From G963663315 sp963663315 (GTDB taxonomy: Bacteria > Pseudomonadota > Gammaproteobacteria > Arenicellales > Poriferihabitantaceae): 64,000 bases of DNA. Made by a program: the position numbers and the translations under genes. The stretch covers positions 1,178,001 to 1,242,000 of the forward strand of contig OY760176.1 of NCBI GenBank assembly GCA_963663315.1, written 5' to 3'. The notes under the pieces are model-generated. The model made no database searches, was not told the origin of the DNA, and was given only the letters and a program-made list of their open reading frames with translations. Positions 1 through 8,663 of this stretch are shown in pieces. The stretch's first letter is position 1, and each line of letters begins with the position of its first letter.

Positions 1-43
1 GCTGGAAGAACGGGGACTGCTTTAGTCCGGGAAAGTGTCTGAT

Positions 44-676
44 TCAGGCAGTGATGACCAGCACCCGTGAATCAATCCCCTGATTCTCGATGTAGCCAGC
101 CTGTCGAATCTGCTCTACCGTAAAATCATGTCGGGCTGCTTCTTTGTAGACTTCGGGTTCCAGGTCCAGGTCCCGCCAGGCGGCGCCATTGACCGTAATA
201 ACGCAAGTAGCGCCTGGGCGAACGCAGCGAACCACGTTATGCATGTCGGTAATCATTGGAACTGCATAAGAGAACATGCCGATACACAACAGTGCATCAT
301 AGGGATTTTCCAGCTTCGCTGGCTTGGTAAAATCATGTTGCCAGGTTGAACGATACAGTCCGCGTTGATTTGCAATCGCCATCATTTTCATTGACAGGTC
401 CGCACCATCGACATTCTTGTATCCGTGCTGTTGCAAGTACGCCCCCGCCAGACCGGTGCCGCAGGCCACATCAAGAATACGGGTTGACCGGTCAGGCACG
501 AACTCCATAAAAATATCACCCGCCTCCCTGAACGCCACATACCCCAGATCATCAACCAGATCAGAATCATAGGTCTGCGCCCACTCATCATACTGTTGTT
601 CCTTGTTTTCGGTTCGACTGTAGACCGCAGCCAGACGCTCATCGAACCGTTCCAGATTTGGGTTATCTTTAGCCAT
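44..676 (-). CDS. class I SAM-dependent methyltransferase
   Basis: The product is a cytoplasmic class I methyltransferase of about 210 residues. The SAM-binding motif I reads ILDVACGTGLAG, followed by the acidic post-I segment around VDGADLS and a methyltransferase-11/25-like core. The N-terminal region YDEWAQTYDSDL is typical of small-molecule or Williams-Beuren-27-like methyltransferases. The substrate cannot be told from sequence. I prefer the ATG at 676; an in-frame GTG at 685 is also possible because a GAGG lies at 702-705, but the spacing is poor for both. A hairpin repeat lies just upstream, and the convergence/divergence pattern shows no operon partner in the window. The family call is safe; the reaction is unknown. 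Confidence 0.85.
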   Translation of the reverse strand: MAKDNPNLERFDERLAAVYSRTENKEQQYDEWAQTYDSDLVDDLGYVAFREAGDIFMEFVPDRSTRILDVACGTGLAGAYLQQHGYKNVDGADLSMKMMAIANQRGLYRSTWQHDFTKPAKLENPYDALLCIGMFSYAVPMITDMHNVVRCVRPGATCVITVNGAAWRDLDLEPEVYKEAARHDFTVEQIRQAGYIENQGIDSRVLVITA

Positions 677-703
677 AGCTCTCACGCATCAACCGCTATT
701 TCC

Positions 704-732
704 TCGTAGGGACAACCCCCGTGGTTGTCCGA
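704..732. repeat. dispersed hairpin repeat, copy 1
   Basis: TCGTAGGGACAACCCCCGTG leads into GGTTGTCC. GGACAACC (710-717) pairs perfectly with GGTTGTCC (723-730). It lies in the short gap between two minus-strand genes. The same layout recurs at 3377-3398 (inverted), 30500-30521 and three times at 35613-35721, so this is a dispersed family. It may end transcription of the acyl-CoA ligase gene or act as a REP-like element; both are inference. Confidence 0.7.
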
Positions 733-759
733 CTGTCGATCATACAGGAATCCACACCC

Positions 760-2286
760 TCAACCTTCCTTGTCCCGGGTATAGTTTTCCCGAAGCTCGC
801 GCTTCAGAATCTTCCCTGCCACATTGCGGGGAAATTCATCCAGAATCAATGCGTCCGAGATTCTCTGGAACCTGGCGTCAACCCGCTGATTGACCCACTC
901 CACCAGTTCGCCGGAAGTCACATCGTCTGTAATCGTGACAGCGGCGACAGGTACCTCTCCCCACTTGCTGTCCTCTACTCCAAACACGGCCACTTCATTG
1001 ACTGCAGGATGTCGGATGACGATTTCCTCGATGTCCCGGGGGTAGACGTTGACGCCGCCGCTGATAATCATGTCCTTGGCGCGGTCTACCAGAAACAGGT
1101 AGCCGGCCTCGTCGAGGTAACCGAGGTCTCCGGAACGAAGCCAGCGGCCATGAAACGCCTTTTCCGTGAGGTCGCGGCGGTTATGATAGCCCGACATCAC
1201 CAGAGGACCGGTACCGCAGATTTCCCCGATCTCGCCTGCGGGAAGTGGATTACCCGATTCATCCAGGATGGAAACCTCGTTGAAAAACATGGGCTTGCCC
1301 ACCGACCCGGCCTTACGCACCGAGTCAGTACGGTCCAGTATGGTCATGAAGCCCTCGGTAACTCCATAGAGTTCATAAAACCGGTCTGGAAGCTGTTCGT
1401 TGATGAGTTGCTTGTAGCGCAGATGCAACGGCGCCCCGACATTGTGAATCATTTCCAGAGAGGCCAACCTGTCAGGGTGATACGCCCGGCTGCCCAGAAT
1501 AGAGATAATCTGTGTGGGAACCATCACCACATGAGTCACCTGGTAACGCTCGATATCGTGGATGACCGCATCGGCATTGAAGTGCCGGTGCATGACAAAG
1601 CGACAGCCGAGGAACATCCATGGCATAAGAGTCAGCATGGCGCCGTTGAAGACGAGAGCTCCGGCATGGAGGCAGACGCTTTCCGGCGTCATCCGCCAGG
1701 CATTCGCAAACAGGGTACAGTACATGCTGCGGATGCGGTGAGTGTGGATGATTCCCTTCGGCAGGCCCGTGGTGCCGCTGGTATACATGATGTTATATAC
1801 GTCGTCCGGGTCCACCAGGACCCGGGGGTCCCAGGAAGGTGCGGAATCAACCAGGTCCGTGTAGCGAGTAAAGCCGGGGGCGGGATGCTCCCCGGTGATA
1901 ATCATACCACCCGGCACAACATCTGGCAGGTCGCCGAGAATTGCTTCCAGATTCACCGCCTGATCCACAGACCCGAACACGACCCTGGCTCCGGCATCCG
2001 CAAGCAGCGTACGAAGCCCCCCGGATTGCAGCAGGACACTGCATGGCACAATCACCAGTCCGCTGACCGCTGCCGCCCAGTAAGCCGCCATCAGTTCAAA
2101 GCTGTTGGGCAGAACGGTGGCGAAGCGGTCCCCTTGTTTGAGTCCCAAAGCCAACAGAGCGTTGGCCAGCCGATTAACCTCGCCGTTTAACGACGCGAAA
2201 TCCCGGCATTGACCTTCGAAATCCAGTGCGGGAGCATCACCACGGTATCTGGCGTGGTGCGGGAGGAGACGGGAAAGGGTTGGCAT
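760..2286 (-). CDS. AMP-dependent acyl-CoA synthetase/ligase family protein
   Basis: This is an ANL-superfamily adenylating enzyme of about 508 residues, expected to activate a carboxylic acid through an acyl-AMP and load it on CoA. Visible motifs are the P-loop-like YTSGTTGLPKG (residues about 168-178), the ELYGVTEG motif A5, the RSGDLGYLDEAGYLFLVDR hinge region and a C-terminal NVAGKILKREL that carries the catalytic lysine. Length fits medium/long-chain or aromatic acid CoA ligases. I chose the ATG at 2286 (MPTLSRLLPHHARYRG), which matches the usual N-terminus; a TTG at 2322 would add 12 residues. The substrate is not readable. The neighbouring exporter is on the other strand and need not be linked. 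Confidence 0.88.
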   Translation of the reverse strand: MPTLSRLLPHHARYRGDAPALDFEGQCRDFASLNGEVNRLANALLALGLKQGDRFATVLPNSFELMAAYWAAAVSGLVIVPCSVLLQSGGLRTLLADAGARVVFGSVDQAVNLEAILGDLPDVVPGGMIITGEHPAPGFTRYTDLVDSAPSWDPRVLVDPDDVYNIMYTSGTTGLPKGIIHTHRIRSMYCTLFANAWRMTPESVCLHAGALVFNGAMLTLMPWMFLGCRFVMHRHFNADAVIHDIERYQVTHVVMVPTQIISILGSRAYHPDRLASLEMIHNVGAPLHLRYKQLINEQLPDRFYELYGVTEGFMTILDRTDSVRKAGSVGKPMFFNEVSILDESGNPLPAGEIGEICGTGPLVMSGYHNRRDLTEKAFHGRWLRSGDLGYLDEAGYLFLVDRAKDMIISGGVNVYPRDIEEIVIRHPAVNEVAVFGVEDSKWGEVPVAAVTITDDVTSGELVEWVNQRVDARFQRISDALILDEFPRNVAGKILKRELRENYTRDKEG

Positions 2287-2430
2287 GGTATTCCGGCTGC
2301 TTTTATAGAGTAATGTACCCAAACTTCCCGGAATCCGCCACTGATTCCATGGGGACTTTGCTATTTCAGCGACCGCTCTAACAGATTACAATTACCATTC
2401 AGGTTATGGCGTAAACCATAAATTCAGCGC

Positions 2431-3315
2431 ATGATACAAATATCAAAAGGCACACTGTATGCATTAATCGGGGCTTTCGGCCTGGGGGCAGTCACCACCC
2501 AGGCCAAGCTGGTTTATGCCGATGGAAGCAATGCAATGACTTTGATGTTCTGGCGTTTTGTTATTTCCGTTATCATAATTGGAGCAATGCTGTTGATTAA
2601 TCGACAGTCATTTGTCCTTGAAAAACCCTGGCGGTTTTCAGCCTTCCTGCTTGGTTTGATCTGGTCAGGATCAATGATTTTCTACCTGAAATCAGTGGAA
2701 ACCATTTCTGTGAGTCTGGCGGTGCTGATTCTGTATTCCTATCCAATACTGGTATTGCTGGTTTCAATGATGTCGGGGAAAACCAGAGTTTCGGGATTCA
2801 CTATAGGGGTGTTCCTGCTGGCTTTTGCGGGTATCGCACTGATGCTCGGGGGTGGCAATATATCAGCGAATACGACAGGCATCCTGTTTGCATTTCTGGC
2901 AGCTTGTGGCGCAGCTTACACTTTCATTTCCGGCAGTCATATCGCCTCAAAGATTAATCCTGTGGCATTGACATTCTGGGTCAATGCAACTGGCCTGATA
3001 CTGATCATGTCTTTGATACCCAATCAGTTTCAAATGCCGGACTCGCTGTCTGGTCTGGTTTTCCTGGGGGGCGCTACATTATGTTATGTCGTCGCGATAC
3101 TCGGGCAATTTCAAGCGCTGGCAGTAATTCCCGCAGCAAAAGCTGCTTTTATCTTCAATCTTGAGCCATTTGTATCTATCATGCTGGCCGTCACCATCCT
3201 CAGTGAAAGCCTGTCAATCACACAATGGGCAGGCGCTGTAATTGTACTGACCGTACTATTTTTGTTCGCAAGAAAGATCGAAGATCATTCAACTAACCAA
3301 GCCTCCCCACCGTAA
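2431..3315 (+). CDS. EamA/DMT-family transporter
   Basis: This is an inner-membrane drug/metabolite transporter-type protein of 294 residues, nearly all hydrophobic segments, with the two-fold EamA repeat. The first repeat opens with LYALIGAFGLGAVTTQAKLVY and the second with ILFAFLAACGAAYTFISGS. The conserved loop in the second half reads LAVIPAAKAAFIFNLEPFVS, which corresponds to the usual A-x-x-x-x-L-E-P signature of the family. About ten membrane helices are expected from the family. The transported compound is unknown. The gene is divergent from the acyl-CoA ligase gene, with 144 bases between starts. No clear ribosome binding site is seen before the ATG. Confidence 0.88.
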   Translation: MIQISKGTLYALIGAFGLGAVTTQAKLVYADGSNAMTLMFWRFVISVIIIGAMLLINRQSFVLEKPWRFSAFLLGLIWSGSMIFYLKSVETISVSLAVLILYSYPILVLLVSMMSGKTRVSGFTIGVFLLAFAGIALMLGGGNISANTTGILFAFLAACGAAYTFISGSHIASKINPVALTFWVNATGLILIMSLIPNQFQMPDSLSGLVFLGGATLCYVVAILGQFQALAVIPAAKAAFIFNLEPFVSIMLAVTILSESLSITQWAGAVIVLTVLFLFARKIEDHSTNQASPP

Positions 3316-3376
3316 TCATAATCGCAGGAACAACCCCCCATATTTACCCAATATTATCAACACCCGTTCCTGATGC

Positions 3377-3398
3377 GGACAGGCACAGAGACCTGTCC
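3377..3398. repeat. dispersed hairpin repeat, copy 2 (inverted)
   Basis: GGACAGG (3377-3383) pairs with CCTGTCC (3392-3398). Read on the minus strand the element is GTAGGGACAGG then CCTGTCC, matching the layout of the other copies. It sits between the convergent ends of the EamA gene and trpC and could serve as a bidirectional terminator. Confidence 0.6.
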
Positions 3399-3475
3399 CT
3401 ACACCCCATATTCCGGGGTTGATCAATTCACAACCGGCCTATGCTCATGATAGGAAAACACGGCTATTGGACTAT

Positions 3476-4273
3476 TTATTGGTTCGGGAAAAACAAATCC
3501 CTGAGCTTTTCGCCAGGTTCAGGGGCGCTCATGAATGCTTCACCTACCAAGAAGACATCAACGTTGTGTGCCCGCATCAGCGCGACATCTTCTGGCTGAT
3601 GGATGCCGCTTTCTGTCACGACCGTTCTGTCCGGGGGTATTTGTGGAAGCATTCCGATCGTGGTTTGTAGTGAGGTTTCGAAGGTTCTCAGATTACGGTT
3701 GTTGATCCCAATAAGCCGGACAGGTAATTTCAAGGCGCGTCCAAGCTCCAGGCGATCATGAACTTCGATCAGTACGTCCATTCCGAGGCTCATGGCGAGT
3801 TCACTCAATTCCAGTAGTTCGAAATCATCCAGTGCGGCCACGATCAGTAATATGGCATCCGCGCCAATCAACCGTGCCTGCCAGACCTGATACGGGTCAA
3901 TGATGAAATCTTTGCGGATTACCGGCAAGGAACAGGATTGCCTTGCTGCCATAAGATGATCATCATGCCCCTGGAACCAGGTTTGATCGGTCAACACGGA
4001 TAAGCAGGTCGCCCCGCCTTCGGCATAGCTTCGGGCAATGGCAGCGGGATCAAAGTTCTCCCGAATGATGCCTTTGCTGGGTGAGGCTTTCTTGATTTCA
4101 CAAATCACCGCAGGATCGCCCTGTGCAATGCGGGATTCAATAGCGGCAACGAACCCGCGGGTTTTCGGCATGTCGGCTGAGCGACTTTTCAGCGCCTCAA
4201 GCGGTGTTTTTTGCGCCTGCCCGGAAACCTCTGCTGCCTTGGTCGCGAGTATGGCTTCAAGAATATCAGTCAC
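3476..4273 (-). CDS. trpC: indole-3-glycerol phosphate synthase
   Basis: This enzyme closes the indole ring in tryptophan synthesis, turning carboxyphenylamino-deoxyribulose phosphate into indole-3-glycerol phosphate. The 265-residue TIM-barrel has the family signatures CEIKKASPSKGIIRENFDP, VLTDQTWFQGHDDHL, VIRKDFIIDPYQVWQARLIGADAILL, IGINNRNLRTFE and VTESGIHQPEDV. It is the monofunctional form, with no PRAI domain fused to its C-terminus. It is the last gene of rpe-trpE-trpG-trpC and starts 30 bases after the trpG stop. The gene trpD, which normally lies between trpG and trpC in gammaproteobacteria, is absent here. Confidence 0.97.
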   Translation of the reverse strand: MTDILEAILATKAAEVSGQAQKTPLEALKSRSADMPKTRGFVAAIESRIAQGDPAVICEIKKASPSKGIIRENFDPAAIARSYAEGGATCLSVLTDQTWFQGHDDHLMAARQSCSLPVIRKDFIIDPYQVWQARLIGADAILLIVAALDDFELLELSELAMSLGMDVLIEVHDRLELGRALKLPVRLIGINNRNLRTFETSLQTTIGMLPQIPPDRTVVTESGIHQPEDVALMRAHNVDVFLVGEAFMSAPEPGEKLRDLFFPNQ

Positions 4274-4303
4274 AAGGTTTCGGTTGCTGTTATCTGCGAG
4301 CGG

Positions 4304-4867
4304 CTATTGATCAAGAAAATTGCGTAGCAACGCATGCCCGTTTTCGGTAATGATCGACTCGGGATGAAACTGTACTCCTTCAATGGCGAATTCCCTGTGC
4401 TTCACTGCCATGATTTCTCCATCATCGGTCCATGCCGTGATCTCGAAGCAGTCCGGCATGGTTTCTTTCTCAATCACCAGGGAGTGATAACGGGTTGCCC
4501 GAAAAGGACTGTCCAGATTGTTGAATACCCCTGCCCCGTTATGATGCACCATGGAGGTTTTACCGTGCATGATCTGTTGTGCATGGACAATGTTTCCGCC
4601 GAATGCCTGCCCAATACTCTGGTGCCCCAGACAAACGCCCAGAATAGGAAACACTCCGGCATACCTTGAAACCAGGTCTACGGAGATTCCCGCCTCATTC
4701 GGGGTGCAGGGTCCAGGTGAAATCACCACAAAATCCGGTGACAATTCACCGAGTTGATCCGTGGTGATCTGGTCATTACGATAAACCGTAACCTCCTGAC
4801 CGAGTTCCCCGAAGTATTGCACCAGGTTATAGGTGAACGAATCGTAGTTGTCGATCATGATCAACAT
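4304..4867 (-). CDS. trpG: anthranilate synthase glutamine amidotransferase subunit (TrpG/PabA)
   Basis: The 187-residue class I glutamine amidotransferase supplies ammonia from glutamine to TrpE. The catalytic triad is visible: Cys79 in GVCLGHQS, and His168 and Glu170 in QFHPES. The oxyanion loop SPGPCTPNEAG is intact. The protein stops directly after the amidotransferase domain, so it is not fused to TrpD. Its ATG overlaps the trpE stop by 7 bases, which indicates translational coupling. In organisms with one such gene it may also serve p-aminobenzoate synthesis; the context here favours tryptophan. Confidence 0.96.
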   Translation of the reverse strand: MLIMIDNYDSFTYNLVQYFGELGQEVTVYRNDQITTDQLGELSPDFVVISPGPCTPNEAGISVDLVSRYAGVFPILGVCLGHQSIGQAFGGNIVHAQQIMHGKTSMVHHNGAGVFNNLDSPFRATRYHSLVIEKETMPDCFEITAWTDDGEIMAVKHREFAIEGVQFHPESIITENGHALLRNFLDQ

Positions 4868-6369
4868 GACTGGTCCTCACTGTCCAGGTTATTGTGCAGG
4901 CCTGCGTTGACCATCGCTACCGCCTTGAATACGGCGCGTCCCTTGTTCATGCATTCTTCCCATTCAGATTTTGCGATGGAATCCGCAACTACACCGCCGC
5001 CCGCCTGGATATAGACCTGATTGTCCTTGATCAACGCGGTACGGATTGCAATGGCCATATCCATGTTTCCGTTCCAGCCAATGTAGCCAATGGCGCCGGA
5101 ATAGACTCCCCGTTTATCCGGCTCCAGTTCTTCGATTATCTCCATGGCGCGAACCTTGGGTGCGCCGGATAGTGTGCCGGCAGGGAAAGTAGCCTTGAGT
5201 ACATCCACTGCATCCAGGTTATCGTTGATTTGTCCGGTCACATTGGAAACGATGTGCATGACATGGGAATATTTCTCGATGGTCATTTTATCGGTTACCT
5301 TTACCGTTCCGATTTTCGACACTCTGCCGACATCGTTTCGTCCCAGGTCAATCAGCATCAAGTGTTCGGCCAACTCCTTCGGGTCGGAGAGCAACTCTTC
5401 TATCAGCCTTGCATCTTCATCCTCGTTGTCACCGCGTCGTCGTGTTCCGGCGATCGGACGCAGGGTGATTTCCCCGTCCTTAAGACGCACCAGAATTTCC
5501 GGAGAGGAACCGGCAATATGAAAATCATCCAGATTAAGGTAATACATATAGGGTGATGGGTTCAGGGTACGCAACGCCCGATACAAATCGAGTGGTGGCG
5601 CAGAATAAGGCAGAGACAGGCGCTGGGAGATAACAATCTGGAACGCATCACCGTCAAATATGTACTGCTTGCACTTCTCTACCGCTGCTTCGTAATCTTC
5701 TCTGGGAAATGAAGATTTAAAATCGGATTCATTCGTAAGTGTTGGGACCAATGTCCCGCTGCGATCAGGCAGTCCCCGATTGAGTTGTGCGACAATCTCA
5801 GCGAGGCGGGTTTTCCCGATTTCCCGTGCGTTTTCAAGGCTGGAATCGACGTGAACAATGACGTATAAGCGCCCGGATAGATTGTCGAAAACAATTACAT
5901 GTTCGGACACCATGAGCAAAATATCGGGCGCGTCAATCGGGTCTTTTACCGGATTTTTACCCAGGTGCGGCTCGATGTAACTGACCGTATCGTAGCCGAA
6001 ATATCCAACCAGTCCACCATTGAAGCGGGGCAGTTCAGGTAACTCGGGAACACGGTAGCCTTCGGCAAACCGTCGAATTTCATGCAGTGGGTCGGCAGTC
6101 ACTCGTTTGTCAGTCAAAACATGGTTTTCGAAAAGGCTAAGTTCCTGACCCCGAATTTCAAGGCGTTTGCCGCAGGGTAATCCGATTATCGAATAGCGCC
6201 CCCATTTTTCCCCGCCCTGTACCGATTCAAGCAGATAACTATAGGGTTGATCGGCCAGCTTGAGATAAGTACTCAACGGCGTTTCCAGATCGGCAAGCAC
6301 TTCGCAAACCAGCGGAATATGGGTATAGCCATCGGCGGCCAATCGGTCAAAGCTTTGTTGGCTTAGCAT
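4861..6369 (-). CDS. trpE: anthranilate synthase component I
   Basis: TrpE converts chorismate to anthranilate with ammonia from TrpG, the first committed step of tryptophan synthesis. The 502-residue protein has the N-terminal anthranilate synthase domain with LLES at residues 46-49, the element that binds feedback tryptophan in TrpE enzymes. The chorismate-binding core includes GDAFQIVISQRLSLP, AGTRRRG, LIDLGRNDVGRVS, FPAGTLSGAPKVRAMEII and the IQAGGGVVADS end motif. LLES separates it from PabB. It lies 14 bases after rpe and overlaps trpG. No trp leader peptide or attenuator was seen in front of it. Confidence 0.97.
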   Translation of the reverse strand: MLSQQSFDRLAADGYTHIPLVCEVLADLETPLSTYLKLADQPYSYLLESVQGGEKWGRYSIIGLPCGKRLEIRGQELSLFENHVLTDKRVTADPLHEIRRFAEGYRVPELPELPRFNGGLVGYFGYDTVSYIEPHLGKNPVKDPIDAPDILLMVSEHVIVFDNLSGRLYVIVHVDSSLENAREIGKTRLAEIVAQLNRGLPDRSGTLVPTLTNESDFKSSFPREDYEAAVEKCKQYIFDGDAFQIVISQRLSLPYSAPPLDLYRALRTLNPSPYMYYLNLDDFHIAGSSPEILVRLKDGEITLRPIAGTRRRGDNEDEDARLIEELLSDPKELAEHLMLIDLGRNDVGRVSKIGTVKVTDKMTIEKYSHVMHIVSNVTGQINDNLDAVDVLKATFPAGTLSGAPKVRAMEIIEELEPDKRGVYSGAIGYIGWNGNMDMAIAIRTALIKDNQVYIQAGGGVVADSIAKSEWEECMNKGRAVFKAVAMVNAGLHNNLDSEDQSC

Positions 6370-6383
6370 ATCGGCTTGTACAT

Positions 6384-7073
6384 CTAACCCTTGCCGGCAA
6401 GTCGCGACCGCATTTGTGAAATAACACTGTTGTAGCAGTGACTGTCCTGTTCGTTTGCGGCATTGAATATCGCGCTGCCAGCAACGAATGTATCCGCTCC
6501 TGCCTCGGCAATCGCAGCAATGTTATCCACCTTGACCCCGCCGTCCACTTCCAGTCGGATGTCCCGGCCACTATCACAGATGATTTTTCTGGCCTGCCTG
6601 ATCTTGTCATAAGTCGAGGGAATGAAACTTTGTCCGCCAAACCCCGGATTTACAGACATCAACAAAATCATATCCACCTTGTCCAGCACATACTCCAGTA
6701 CATCCAGGGTCGAGGCCGGATTGAAAACCAGGCCTGATTTGCATCCAGATTCACGAATCAGTTGTAAACTGCGGTCAATATGCTCGGAGCATTCCGGATG
6801 AAAGGTAATCCAGGTTGCTCCGGCACGGGCAAAATCAGGGATGATTCTATCGACCGGCCTGATCATCAGATGGACATCAATCGGTGCTGTAACGCCATGT
6901 TTTCTCAAGGCGTCGCAGACGATCGGACCGATCGTCAGATTCGGCACATAATGGTTGTCCATCACATCAAAATGCACCATGTCGGCGCCGGACTCCAGGA
7001 CATTGTCGACTTCCTGGCCCAATCGGGCGAAATCCGCAGACAGGATCGAAGGTGCGATTAAATGGTTATTCAT
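6384..7073 (-). CDS. rpe: ribulose-phosphate 3-epimerase
   Basis: Rpe interconverts ribulose-5-phosphate and xylulose-5-phosphate in the pentose phosphate pathway. The 229-residue TIM-barrel shows APSILSADFARLG, the metal-site region MVHFDVMDNHYVPNLTIGP, VDVHLM-type motif (here IDVHLMI), LMSVNPGFGGQ and LEVDGGV, all characteristic. It leads the trp operon, as in other gammaproteobacteria, but the usual phosphoglycolate phosphatase gene (gph) that follows rpe is missing. Confidence 0.97.
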   Translation of the reverse strand: MNNHLIAPSILSADFARLGQEVDNVLESGADMVHFDVMDNHYVPNLTIGPIVCDALRKHGVTAPIDVHLMIRPVDRIIPDFARAGATWITFHPECSEHIDRSLQLIRESGCKSGLVFNPASTLDVLEYVLDKVDMILLMSVNPGFGGQSFIPSTYDKIRQARKIICDSGRDIRLEVDGGVKVDNIAAIAEAGADTFVAGSAIFNAANEQDSHCYNSVISQMRSRLAGKG

Positions 7074-7118
7074 ATTTGTAGTGAGCGGTGATAGTCAGGG
7101 CGCCGATCTGACAGTTTA

Positions 7119-7147
7119 ATTATAGCTATTGAATGACCAGAAAAAGT
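7119..7147 (-). promoter_or_regulatory. possible promoter for rpe-trpEGC
   Basis: On the minus strand a perfect TATAAT (7124-7119) lies about 45 bases before the rpe start. The -35 region about 17-18 bases further upstream is weak (TACTTT-like), and it falls inside the 3' end of the degQ-like gene. This is a pattern match only. Confidence 0.3.
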
Positions 7148-8472
7148 ACCCGGCTGTTTCGAATCAACTTGATCAGCAAAACCCCGTTGGACTTTCCCAC
7201 CACCCGTTTCATATCCTTGATATCGGCGATCCCCTCTTGATTGATGCTGATAATCACGTCCTTGGCCCTCAGCCCCGATGAAGCCGCCGGACTATCGGGT
7301 TCAATGCTGATGACGACCACCCCACTGCCGACATCCGCACCCGGCGGAACTGTTTTAAAGTGTGCTCCTTCCAGCCGTTCAATGATGACCGGGGCGTTGC
7401 TCATCATCTCATCGAGTTCCTTGATCCTGACCATTACCTCATTCTTTTCTCCTTCGCGATAAAATTCTATCCGCGCCTGATCCCCCGGGCGCAGCAAGCC
7501 AATAGCATTTCGCAAATCAGCGCTGCTGTCGACATCGGTATCATCAACCCCGATAATGACATCCCCTTCCCTGATTCCTTTTTCTTCCGCCGCCGAACCG
7601 GAAATGACTTCGGACACCACGGCTCCCTTTTCTCCGCTGATTCCAAAAGCCCTCGCAAGTGTAGGTGTCAGATCCTGCATCTGGACGCCCAGCAATCCAC
7701 GTTTTACCTCCCCGAATTCGACCAGTTGATTCATCAGGCTCCTGACCATGTATATCGGAATGGAAAGGCCGATTCCAACGCTGCCACCGCCACGCGAGAG
7801 GATTGCGGTATTGATGCCTATCAGTTCCCCGCGCAGGTTGACCAGCGCTCCCCCTGAATTTCCCGGGTTAATGGACGCATCTGTCTGAATAAAATCTTCG
7901 TACCCCTTGATACCCAGACCACTGCGCCCAAGAGCGCTGACAATTCCGGAGGTCACCGTCTGACTCAACCCGAATGGACTGCCGATCGCTACGACGAAAT
8001 CACCGACCCTTAAACGCCGGGAATCGCCCATCCTGATTTCGGTCAGGTTTTCGGCATCGACACGGATCACCGCGACATCACTGGCGGGGTCGGAACCAAC
8101 CAGTTGCGCTTCCAGTTCGAGGCCGTCCACGGTGGTCACGGTAATCACATCCGCCTTGTCGATGACGTGGTGGTTGGTAATCACGTAACCCTTTTCGGCA
8201 TCGACAATGACCCCGGAGCCGAGACTGGTGGAAGGTCGCTGTCGACGAGGGGACTCAAAAAAACGGCGAAAGAACGGATCCTGCAATAATGGATGTTCCC
8301 GGGTCTCGATAATTGTAGTGGTTGAAATGTTCACTATCGCAGGCCGCACCCATTCCAGCATCGGCGCCAGACTGGGCATCTCTTCACCATTCAACGCCAT
8401 CGGTAACACAGCCTGACCCGTAGGGGCGACACTCATGGTAATCAGAAAAATCAGGAATCGAAGGCAGGACAT
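7126..8472 (-). CDS. degQ: periplasmic serine endoprotease, DegP/DegQ family
   Basis: This is an HtrA-family periplasmic protease/chaperone for misfolded envelope proteins, 448 residues. A signal peptide (MSCLRFLIFLITMSVAPTGQA) precedes a trypsin-like domain with the triad His102 (NHHVID), Asp132 (SDVAVI) and Ser206 (GNSGGAL). Two PDZ domains follow, at roughly residues 255-345 and 360-445. The short Q-loop (LLQDPFFRRFFES) and total length near 450 fit DegQ better than DegP. Such a protease would be relevant to quality control of large exported proteins such as the giant autotransporter later in the window, but no direct link is shown. It is divergent from sthA. Confidence 0.93.
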   Translation of the reverse strand: MSCLRFLIFLITMSVAPTGQAVLPMALNGEEMPSLAPMLEWVRPAIVNISTTTIIETREHPLLQDPFFRRFFESPRRQRPSTSLGSGVIVDAEKGYVITNHHVIDKADVITVTTVDGLELEAQLVGSDPASDVAVIRVDAENLTEIRMGDSRRLRVGDFVVAIGSPFGLSQTVTSGIVSALGRSGLGIKGYEDFIQTDASINPGNSGGALVNLRGELIGINTAILSRGGGSVGIGLSIPIYMVRSLMNQLVEFGEVKRGLLGVQMQDLTPTLARAFGISGEKGAVVSEVISGSAAEEKGIREGDVIIGVDDTDVDSSADLRNAIGLLRPGDQARIEFYREGEKNEVMVRIKELDEMMSNAPVIIERLEGAHFKTVPPGADVGSGVVVISIEPDSPAASSGLRAKDVIISINQEGIADIKDMKRVVGKSNGVLLIKLIRNSRVLFLVIQ

Positions 8473-8663
8473 GTGGTTTTTAAAATGTGTCAGGCGAATT
8501 TTTTGTGGCAGGGTATTCTAATCCGAATAACACGGTTGCCGGTAGGGGGAATTGCCGAGGAAGCAAAATCTTCCGGTTGAAAGGTGTAAAAACCTGGACA
8601 CACTCCCGCAGTAGCAGTGAATTCTTTGTTAAGATGGGGGGATAAGGAGGGGAAACAACGGCT

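Noticed and set aside
11..30. Short hairpin GGACT/AGTCC after the methyltransferase gene as a terminator
   Set aside because: The stem is only five base pairs and no T-run follows in the direction of transcription.
721..2190. A 489-codon plus-strand frame opposite the acyl-CoA ligase gene
   Set aside because: The minus-strand product has full ANL-family motifs; the plus-strand frame has no recognisable domain.
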